This document shows, in pieces, positions 45,900 through 54,565 of a stretch of DNA of 64,000 nt. The position numbers and the translations under genes are program-made. Below the pieces are notes generated by a model. That model worked only from the letters and a program-made list of their open reading frames with translations, was not told the DNA's origin and did not search any database. The DNA comes from Cordia subcordata. Lineage: Eukaryota; Streptophyta; Magnoliopsida; Boraginales; Cordiaceae. Position 1 is the first letter of the stretch, and each line of letters opens with the position of its first letter. The stretch is from NCBI GenBank assembly GCA_028554755.1, contig JAPTOF010000015.1:6076001-6140000 (forward strand). The letters run 5' to 3'.

Positions 45900-48800
45900 G
45901 TCCCTGTCCCTGTCCAGTGCTAGTAAGTCGATTTTAGACTCTGGTGCGTCAAACCATATGAGCGGTAATCGTTCTTTTCACTCTCTTATTCAATCTCCTA
46001 AGTCTATCTCCCCGGTTAGACTTGCAAATGGTTCTTCCGCTACTGTATCTGGTATTGGTTCATTGTCTCCCATATCCTCTATTTCCTTTTCTTCTGTCTT
46101 ATACCTTCCTGTTTTCCTTTGCAATTTTTTGTCTATCAGTCAGTTAACTAAAATGTTTAATTATTTTATCACTTTTACATCTAATTTTGTGGTTATTTAG
46201 GATCAGAGAATGCATAAAGGAATTGGCACAGGGCATGAATCTGGTGGCCTTTACTACCTTGATACTAATTCTTCTATAGCTTTTATAGTCATTTATGCCC
46301 CTGAAGTCATTCATAACCGTCTTGGTCATCTCAATCTTTCAAGTCTTAAGCACATGATTCCTAGTTTAGGTAGTATTACAGATATCAACTGTGAGTCTTG
46401 TCAATTAGGTAAACATAGTCGCACATCTTTTTTTAATCTTGTCAATAAGCAGGCTAATGCCATATTTGAATTACTTCATTATGATATTTAGGGACTAGTT
46501 ATTATGTTTCCAAGTTTGGATGTCGTTATTTTATTAGTTTTATTGATGACTTCTCTCGTGTTACTTGGTTATATTTAATGAAAGATCGTTCTGAGTTATT
46601 TTCAAAGTTTTCTCTCTTTTGTGTTGAAGTGAAAAATCAGTTTATTTCATCTATTCATATTTTGTGAAGTGACAATGCTAAAGAGTATTTTTCTACATCT
46701 TTTTCTTCTTTTCTTCAAAATAATGGCATTATACATCAATCTTCTTGCACTTACCCCTCAGCAAAATGGGGTTGCTGAATGTAAGAACAAGCACCTAATT
46801 GAGATTGCTCGAACCCTTCTTATTCATATGAATGTTCTTTTTCGCTTTCGGGATGATGTTGTTCTCACTGCCTATTGTCTCATCAATCTCATGCCTTCTT
46901 ACGTTATTCAAAACCAAATACCATTTTCTATTCTTTTCCCCCATCAGTCTATTTATTTCCTGTCACCTAAGGTATTTGGGTGTGTTTGTTTTGTTCATAT
47001 CTTGACTTTGGGTTTGATAAATTGGATCCACGTGCCATCAAGTGTGTTTTCCTTAGGTATGCTCGTCATAAAAAAGGCTACTATTACAACTCTTCTGAGT
47101 TGAATAAGTTCTTTTTCTGTGCTGATATCACGTTTTTTAAGTCTCAACCCTTCTTTTCTTCTACGTCCTATTCCTTTACATTAGTAGTTGATGATCTTCC
47201 ATTTCCTGTGCCCTTCTTTAGTGCTTCGTTGGATGCCCTACCTTTGCCTGTGTCACCATCCTCGGATCCTGCCCTGTCACGCTTAGATCGTCTGGATCTC
47301 AAGACTTATCATCAACATAATCGCCCACCCGTTGCTGCTCTTGTGCCACCGGCTTCGTCCTCTCTGGATCCTTTGCCTCTTCTGGCCTCTGACTTGGATG
47401 TTTCTATTACACTCCATAAAAGTATTCACTCTTGTACTACTAAACATCCGCTATCTAATTTCTTTTCCTCTCATTCTCTGTCATCCTCGTGTTGGTCGTT
47501 TGTTGCTTCCCTTTCGTCTGTGTCTATCCCGTCTAATTTAACAGAGGCACTTGGTCATCCGGGTGGGCATGCTGCAATGGTGGAAGAGATTTCGGCTTTA
47601 CAAACTAATTATACATGGGATTTGGTAGGTCTACTTCTTGGGAAAACCGTTGTTGGTTATCATTGGTCTATACAGTAAAGTGTTCTCCTGATAGAAGTAT
47701 GGATCGTTTGAAGGCTCACCTGGTCACAAAAGGATATACACAAGTTTATGGTGTTGATTATGATGATACCTTTTCCCCCATTGCTAAGATGCCTTTGGTT
47801 CGTATTGTTCTTGCTCTTGCAGCTATGTTTGATTGGCCACTTCATCAACTTGACATTAAGAATGCTTTCGTTAATGGTTCACTCGAAGAAGAAGTATACA
47901 TAGAGTAACCACCAAGGTTTGTTGCTCAGGGGGAGTCTGGTAAGATATTTTTGTTGAAGAAATCGTTGAATGGTCTTAAATAATCACCTCGAGCATGGTT
48001 TGCTCGATTCAGTGAGGTTGTCATCAAGTTTGGATTATCAAGATATGGGGTTGATCATTTGGTCTTTTATTGACACACTTCTGCTGGGAAACGTTTGTTA
48101 CTAATTGTTTACGTTGACGATATTATCATAACAGGCGATGATCCTATAGGTATATGTGACTTGAAGACATGTTTACATCAACGCTTTCAAACAAAAGACT
48201 TGGGATCATTGCACTACTTTCTTGGAATTGAAGTTGCCCGTTCAGATCAAGGTATTTTTATTTCTCAGCATAAATATGCGCTTGATATGTTGACATAAGC
48301 AGGAATGCTTGGGTGCAAACCTTGTAAGTTTCCAATGGACCCAAATGTCAAACTTTTACAAAATAAGGGAGAGCCATTAAAAGATCCAGAAAGATACAGA
48401 AGGTTGGTAGGTAAGTAGGCAAACTCAATTATCTTACTATAACTCGCCCAAATATTTCCTTTGCAGTAAGCATGGTCAGTCAATTCTTGAATTCACCATG
48501 GAAAAGTCATTGGGATGCTGTCATTCGTATCCTATAATACATTAAGGGTGATCCAGGGATAAGGCTGCTATATAAAAGGAGAAGAGGAGGCATGGGCATT
48601 GTTGGCTATTCTGACGCAGATTGGGAAGATGTTTGGACGATAGGCGATCCACCTCTAGCTACTGTGTGTTCGTTGGCAAAAATCCCATCTCTTGGAAAAG
48701 TAAGAAATAATCAATCGTAGCCCACTCAAGTGCAGAATCTGAATATAGAGCTATGGCATTAACGGTGTGTGAGTTAATTTGGGTGAAACATTTGCTGGAG

Positions 48801-48990
48801 GAACTTGAGGAAGATTGCTCTCAGCCTACGAAGTTAATATGTGATAGCAGCAATGTAATCAATCTTGTCTTCCATGAAAGGACCAAGCACATTGTAAGTC
48901 GATTGTCACGTTGTAAAGAGTAAAGTGTTAGCTAAGGAAATTGTTACATCACATGTCAATTCAAATGATTAGTTAGCAGATCTCTTTAAT
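45900..48990 (+). pseudogene. Copia-1 pol (protease, integrase, RT, RNase H)
   Basis: Protease ILDSGASNHMSG (about 45931). GAG-pre-integrase with HNRLGHLNLSSL and CESCQLGKHSR (46310-46430). Integrase core remnants: FIDDFSRVTWLYLM (46535), SDNAKEYFS (46668) and QNGVAE (46760), in two frames. RT: LKAHLVTKGYTQVYGVDYDD (47708), DIKNAFVNGSLEEEVYIE (47850) and catalytic YVDDIIITGDD (48110). RNase H: GYSDADW (48605), then a frameshift; AHSSAESEYRAMA-type block at 48720-48760. Stops at 47908, 47982, 48071 and 48297 among others. Non-functional. Confidence 0.85.
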
Positions 48991-49060
48991 AAATCCTTAA
49001 GGGGTCCTCGTGTGGAGTACATTTGTAACAAGCTGGGCACGCATAATATTTATGCCACAA

Positions 49061-49072
49061 CTTGAGGGGGAG
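49061..49072 (+). promoter_or_regulatory. Copia-1 polypurine tract
   Basis: CTTGAGGGGGAG directly precedes the 3' LTR start TGTTAG at 49073; it would prime plus-strand DNA synthesis. Confidence 0.8.
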
Positions 49073-49223
49073 TGTTAGCAGTAGAAATGTAGTAATAGAG
49101 TTATGGTAATTCTCCATTATGGTAAGTAGAGAAATAGGAAACTTGGTATGTTATAAATAGCGCCAAATACACATTTTGTATCAAGCCATTCTCTTTAATT
49201 CTAATGTCTTATTTCTTTCAACA
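49073..49223 (+). mobile_element. Copia-1 3' LTR
   Basis: 151 bp, TGTTAGCAGTAG...TTTCAACA, followed by the target duplication atccc. Confidence 0.9.
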
Positions 49224-49362
49224 ATCCCAAACAGCACTACCATCAACCTACTGCACACAATAGCTAATGATTGACTATTTATTAGATAATGAAAGAGACT
49301 TTAACCCCTATTGGTCCTATTAGAGTGGTTGTTTAATCACTTCCCATTTCACAAGGTGGTAC
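49224..49362 (-). mobile_element. LINE fragment between copia-1 and element C
   Basis: On the minus strand this reads HLVKWEVIKQPL and then GLKSLSLSNKQSII, the conserved HLVKWE...GGLGI..L...N block of plant L1 elements, upstream of the zf-RVT part at 43700-44070. It shows that copia-1 and element C both entered one LINE copy. Confidence 0.7.
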
Positions 49363-50936
49363 TGATGTGGGTCATTTGTGCATGTTTGCATCTAGTTTTT
49401 GCATGCATATTCAAGGGTGTTCAGAGCATAATTGAGTGCGCTTAGTATAAAGTTTATGCATATTTGTTAATATTCGTACATAATGTATTTAGGTGCACAA
49501 ATACTATACTAAGTGTTATATTCCATGTTTTAGGAGTGTTTTGGAAGGGTTCAAGCGTATACAAGGAAGAAATGAGCTAACGGATGAAGACCGGAAGAAA
49601 AGAAATAAAGAAGAGAGCATTCTGACGCTCCAGAGAACAAAAGATTTGAAGCCGGTCGAGCTCCTCAAGAAGCCGGTCGACCGGCTAGGTCGACCAGCCA
49701 GTCCAGAGAGCATCAAGATTGAAGCAGGTCGAGTAAGAAAGAGGAGCCGGTCGACCGGCTGTGCGCGAAAGAAATCTATAAAAGCTCGTTTCAGCCCAAT
49801 TTCGAGGGGAGGAACTTTTATTCTTAAATCTTAATAAACCCTAACCTCGACCCACTACACAAAACACCCTAAACCATCTTCTAAACCCCACACCAAGCTA
49901 GGATTGAAGCATTAAACAAAGATTTGAAGGATTTGTACGGATTTGGAAGCAAGAATTTAGGGAAGTTCTTCTTGTTCTTTCTCTATTTCTTGTAAATATG
50001 TTGCTAGATTAGGCTAGATTTAGGGTTGATTGTTGTTGTATATTATATTAGGGCTTTGAATAATGGATTTGTGTAGATCTTTGGCTCTTAATACATGTTT
50101 ATTTACACAAATTTATGGCATGATTCAATATGTCTATGTATTGGAAATCAAACATGTCTATGTGTTTGTTAAAATGCCTAAGTGAATATGCATGTGTTAT
50201 TTGTGCTTCAAATGCTCTTATCTACTTATATGGGTGATGTGATTGTGCTTAATCTCGTGGCGTTGCTTAGTAGAGTAGGCTTTAGCTTTAAATCCAACTA
50301 ATAGGTTACATGCTTTGCTTAGTCGAGTTTAGGTGCTAGTCCTTGGCTTTAAATCCAGCCAAGCGGATAAGTTAACCTAGACTAGAGTATCCCTCACCCA
50401 CGTTAGTGTTGGTTAATCGAGCTTTAATGTCACGTAGTGTTTAGGTGCTAGTCCTTGGCTTTAAATCCAGCCAAAAGGATAAGTTCTAAGCACGAATTGC
50501 GTAGGCTAGGAGGGATTGGCCCTTAACTTTAAATCCAGCTAATGGGTTGAACCACTAGTATTGGTTAAGAGAGCCCCCGATCAACACAACAATAATAGAA
50601 GTCCCGAGCCTTAGATAGATATCATCTGTTCTCACAACCCAAGTCTAGTTGCAATGCAATCGCCCTAGGTCCCCCTTCTTCTTTATTAGTGTTTCCTTCA
50701 TTAGTTTGGCTCCTTTAAGTTCCTCCATAGATTAGTTTTTATTTTCCTTTTTCCGAGCTCTTTTCCATCCTAAAGTAAGTACACACACGCACGTAGCTAG
50801 TTTAAGGCACTCGAGCACATAGAGACTAAACTAAGGTAGCCTCCCTGTGGATTCGACCCCGCACTTGCACACACAGTACTACACACGTCCCGTGCACTTG
50901 CGGGCTATTTAGGCTTGTGCTCAAATAGCGGTATCA
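49363..50936 (+). mobile_element. Element C 5' LTR
   Basis: Palindrome cluster at 49639-49766 with two perfect copies of AGCCGGTCGACCGGCT (49671-49686 and 49745-49760), TATAAAAG at 49777-49784, then in the transcribed part four TTTAAATCCA(G/A)C modules (about 50288, 50345, 50458, 50525), and the shared end CGGGCTATTTAGGCTTGTGC. Lacks about 54 bp of the cluster present in the 3' LTR. Confidence 0.9.
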
Positions 50937-50942
50937 AGTTTT

Positions 50943-50960
50943 TGGCGTCGTTGCCGGGAA
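50943..50960 (+). promoter_or_regulatory. Element C primer binding site (tRNA-Asp)
   Basis: TGGCGTCGTTGCCGGGAA, 6 bases after the LTR end, complementary to plant tRNA-Asp 3' end with two mismatches. Confidence 0.75.
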
Positions 50961-51118
50961 GGCACGGTATTGGTTCTTTGTGTGCTTTTGTGTTTGCGAT
51001 TGGTTGTTTGCGTGTGCACTATCTTTACTTGCTTTCTATTTTCTTGAAAAAAAAATTAGAAAAGAATTTTAAAAAAAAAATTTAACTGTGAAGGGGTTTT
51101 ACTTGTGATTCATTGAAT

Positions 51119-53077
51119 ATGACTGATCGTAATGTTTCTTGGTGGTCACTTGTATCCTCTTCCCCACCACCCGAAAGTGTCTCTTATGCATGTCGTTTGT
51201 GTGGAAGTTTCATGCATCCTACAGTTTTTTGTCCCCACGAGAATTCCCCACCTAGGGTTAGTGCTACTAATGACCCCTATAGTCATGCAACATCTTATGC
51301 ATCTTCATTTAGTAATCATGACTATAGGGATGCATATTCTTGTTATTGCAATCATTGTGGAAGCCGTGCTCACTTTGCTAGTACTTGTCCCACCTTCCAC
51401 CCCTATCCCCGATCGCATGCAATACCCTATGCCCCTAGCAACCATAGGCCCATGCATACATCTACATCTAGCTATCATGATTCTAGGGAGCAACATCATG
51501 CATTTTCACAATGGGGTCAAGATGACTCTTTATTCCATTCACCTTCTAGTTTCGATTGTCCACCTCCAACACCTTATTTTTCCACCCATTACTCTTCCAA
51601 GTTTTTTGATGGTTATGTGCAAAATGATTTTCAACATGACTACCCTTTTCACTCGGTTGAACCCTCTTTCGTTATGTCCACACTTTCGGAGCAACTAGAT
51701 TAAATGCTTGAGCAATCCCAATCTCTCCTCTAATCTAACCAAGAACAACTTGAGAGTTTGAAGCGAGACACCACATCTTTTGGTGTGTCCTTGGAGAGAT
51801 TGGTTGAGAGTGTGCAACTCATGAGTGAGAATGTTGAGATACCTTTAGAACGAGTTGACGGGATAGAGATGAGACCTAACGATGAGGTGACTGAGGGTGG
51901 AAATGATGATGCATGGGAGAGACAACTAGAAAGAAAGGTTGATGGAGAGATGACATCTTGTAGTGAGGGTGAAGATGAGCTTAATGATAACTTGGTTCTT
52001 GATGACTCTTGTGATTATGTTTTAGAGGAAGTAGTACCCTATCCTCTTAAGCTTTCAACGTCTCCTATTGAGTCACATGAGCTTTTTCTTTCTCCTCATC
52101 CCACACATTCTGTACACATGGAGGTTGAGTCTTGTGTCGATAGTACTCAATTGCATTCCGAGTCGGCATTTAGGGAGTTTAGCACGCATTCTTCCCTCGA
52201 GCATTCATGCATACATGATGAGGAATCCGTTGAGTCCCCATTGCCCCCTCCATTAGTGTCTACCCCATATGAAAAGCATGATGGCGAGATGACACCCACT
52301 GGTGATGAATGTATTGATGAATTTAAAGAGACTGTAGCTAGTGAAGGTTTAAAGTCATCCATTGGGGAAAACAAGACATCAATTTCGGAGATTTTAGATG
52401 ATAAGTTTCTTGGAGTTAAGAATCATGATGTTGAAGGGAATAGCAACTCTAAGAAGACACATAAGAAAGGAATTGATGTGCTTGGAAGAATGATCTATGG
52501 GTCTCTTTAGATGTTTGATGATTCATTGATGGAAATAGAGCCCATTAAGATCGAATCCACCCTTCGTGAGGAGTTAGAACGACCTAGGCTTGATCATGTT
52601 ATATCTTGTGGAGAAGAAGAGTGTAGTACATCCACCCCCTATATCGTTGCTCCTTCTTCTCCAAATGTCGTTCCAACGCCCATTTCCCATTCTATTGAGT
52701 CGTCCTTTTTGGAGCTCACGTTTGTGCCTTCATGCATAGAACATTTTCATCTAGGGTTAGAAAGCACGTTTCCCATATTGCATGCATTAGACCTATATTT
52801 GACCTATGGGGAAAGTGTGTTCCTAGCCCTTGATTATGAGAAGAAGGCATTGGGGTGGCTAATTAAAGAGCAAGCGGGACATGATTCTTCACGTTTGAGC
52901 ATGCTTCATTCCACACTTACGTATTCATTTGATATTTTAGGGTGGGATCTTGAAAAGGGGTGCATCATGCATTCATTCCCCCAACCTTTAGTGCATGACC
53001 CTTTTCCTTCTACGTTCTGTGCTTTGATGATTATCCGGAAATTTGTGCCACGCAATTTTAAACATATTTTACTCTAA
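51119..53077 (+). pseudogene. Element C zinc-knuckle ORF, about 652 codons, three stops
   Basis: From ATG 51119 one frame runs to the stop at 53075, broken only by TAA 51701, TAA about 51731 and TAG 52508. In copy A2 the same sites read CAA, CAA and TGG, so the ancestral frame was open. N-terminus MTDRNVSWWSLV; knuckle 1 CRLCGSFMHPTVFC (about residues 27-40), knuckle 2 CNHCGSRAHFASTC (about 77-90), both perfect CX2CX4HX4C. Next a Ser/His/Tyr/Pro-rich region, a Glu/Gln/Leu stretch likely to form a coiled coil (51700-51870), a long acidic Ser/Glu-rich middle, and a conserved C-terminus (LHALDLYLTYGESVFLALDY, GWDLEKGC). An RNA-binding Gag-like role is inference; ordinary gag puts the knuckle at the C-terminus. 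Confidence 0.8.
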
Positions 53078-53080
53078 CAT

Positions 53081-53130
53081 TGGCGCCCGGCTGGAGGCGT
53101 TAAATCCAGCGCTACTAGGAGGCACCCTAG
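53081..53130 (+). other. Conserved post-ORF block of the A1/A2/C family
   Basis: Fifty bases conserved in three elements: here, 15448-15497, and 8913-8960 (minus). It contains CTGGAGGCGTTAAATCCAG and CTAGGAGGCACCCTAG, each able to form a short hairpin (stems CTGGA/TCCAG and CTAGG/CCTAG). In another frame it would encode ARLEALNPALLGGTL. Begins TGGCGCCCGG, similar to the first 7 bases of the primer site. Confidence 0.7.
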
Positions 53131-53582
53131 GTTTGTTCATATTTTTCTTGTTTTTCTTGTATTTATTTGCTTTTGTACATAATAGATTAGATTGCTTTTG
53201 TTTATCTTACCTTTTTTATATTTTAGGATTTCTTTTGTTTATTTTCATTCTTAGTAGGTTAGATTTTTACTCTCGTACTTGTTCTTGCTCATTTTCCTTC
53301 ATTTGTGCATCAATCCCTTAGCCCGTGTTTACATCCTTGTTTATCATTTCAAATGTCAATGTGAGCTTGCATAGCATATCTTCTAATTTCTTCTTTGTTT
53401 TTTGAGCATTAGTGCTTTCCACAAAAGATAGAGGCTAGTAGATCATTGGATTGTCTTTGGCATTTGCGAACTACATGGAAACAAGGTTGCATCTATCCAT
53501 CTTTTACTTGTCCTTATCTATCTCTCTCCGCATTCCCCATATGTATTTCATGTTGATTGCTTGTCGTGTGGTTTTGTGATTT

Positions 53583-53621
53583 TTGCTTGAGGACAAGCAA
53601 AGTTTAGGTTTGGGGGTGTGG
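53583..53621 (+). promoter_or_regulatory. Internal hairpin and purine tract, copy 1
   Basis: Perfect 7-bp hairpin TTGCTTG-AGGA-CAAGCAA (53583-53600) followed by AGTTTAGGTTTGGGGGTGTG. The same unit is present at 15927-15960 in A2 and 8475-8508 (minus) in A1, about 950 bp before the 3' LTR. Confidence 0.65.
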
Positions 53622-53999
53622 TTGCTCATTTATTGTTTATATCATATTTGGGATAGATTTGCTTGCCATATCTTATTTTTGCTTAAAATGTGTTCAAATT
53701 TTTCAATTTTTTTGCATATTTTGAGTTAGTTTATCTCCACGTTGGTTGGAGAGTTGGCTTTTGTTATTGACTTAATTGATTGGAGAAGATAAGGGTGTAT
53801 TGTGGGGAGTAAATGGAGTGTAGGGTATAACCTAGACTTTGAAGAGAATCCTTTTGAAAATTGTGGGGAGTGAGTATTTCTAAGAATGCACCTTGTAGTT
53901 TCCCCATAACTTGGTTGGAAAAAGTGTTTTCAAAGGGTTGTTGATATGAGTGCCCATTCCTTGATTGGTTCTTTTAGTTTGCCTTAGCCTCTTCTTTTT

Positions 54000-54080
54000 C
54001 CTTTCTTTTTATTCTATTTATGTATTGAAAAAAAAAACAAACAAACAAACAAAAACAAAAAAAAAAAAGAGAAAAAGAGA
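54000..54080. repeat. Low-complexity A/T-rich stretch with AAAC units
   Basis: T/C-rich to about 54030 then AAAAAAAACAAACAAACAAAC and poly-A/G to 54085, within the 3' non-coding part of element C. Confidence 0.7.
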
Positions 54081-54528
54081 AAAGCCAAAAGGCAACAAAA
54101 AGATTGAAAAGTGAAGTATGTTGAATAAGTGTCAAGTGACATAATGTCAATTTGACACAAGTATCTCTTTTGTTCTTTCATGTGTTATGAATAAGGCTTT
54201 TACGTTAATGTGAGCCATTGTGATGTATCTTCTCTTTCTTGTATCTTTGGGGCTAAGTGCATATTGGGTGGCCATGTTAGTTGATAGAGCACGAAGTATC
54301 AACATCCCGAGTGCGTGAGTTGGAATCCTAAGTTTGTGGTGGTTCTAGCTACTTGGTGACATTTCTAAGAGGTGTGAGACCCCTTGTGATCAAAGGGAGG
54401 ATCCAAAAAAGACTAGGGAAGCCCTTACATGAAAAGAATGACCCCTTGTACCCCTTGGATGCGAAAAGATAGCAAGTCAATACAATTGGCAACTCTTTGA
54501 AAAGCATGAGGATAGACTTCATTTAGGC

Positions 54529-54564
54529 TTGCTTGAGGACAAGCAAGGGGAAGGTTTGGGGGTG
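54529..54564 (+). promoter_or_regulatory. Polypurine tract with hairpin, copy 2
   Basis: The same TTGCTTG-AGGA-CAAGCAA hairpin at 54529-54546 leads straight into GGGGAAGGTTTGGGGGTG (54547-54564), the polypurine tract next to the 3' LTR (starts 54566). Confidence 0.75.
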
Positions 54565-54565
54565 T

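Larger units (their letters stand above)
44290..49223 (+). mobile_element. Copia-1: Ty1/copia retrotransposon with short LTRs
   Basis: Complete element: LTRs 44290-44467 (178 bp) and 49073-49223 (151 bp), both ending ...TTTCAACA, and a perfect target duplication atccc at 44285-44289 and 49224-49228. Order primer site, gag, protease, integrase, RT, RNase H, purine tract is normal for Ty1/copia. The 5' LTR has lost its first G (TATTAG for TGTTAG) and carries an extra 27 bp (partly repeated AATAGAGTTATGG). All coding parts have stops and frameshifts, so it is inactive. It sits inside the LINE. Confidence 0.9.

Noticed and set aside
49493..49834. Plus-strand 113-codon frame in the element C 5' LTR, and a similar one at 54696-54977
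   Set aside because: Lies across the LTR promoter and palindrome cluster; arises from the GC-rich repeats.
50850..50875. GGATTCGACCCCGC near LTR ends, looking like a tRNA B box
   Set aside because: It does not match the GGTTCGANNCC spacing, no A box or cloverleaf is nearby, and it is part of the conserved U5-side LTR sequence.
51132..51698. Second long open frame (188 codons) overlapping the start of the element C ORF, with a 158-codon counterpart at 13534-14010
   Set aside because: The product is a His/Met/Leu/Ile-rich low-complexity string that mirrors the Ser/His/Tyr-rich main frame shifted by one base. The main frame has the zinc knuckles and matching ATG, so I treat this as a shadow, though its openness in two copies is noted.
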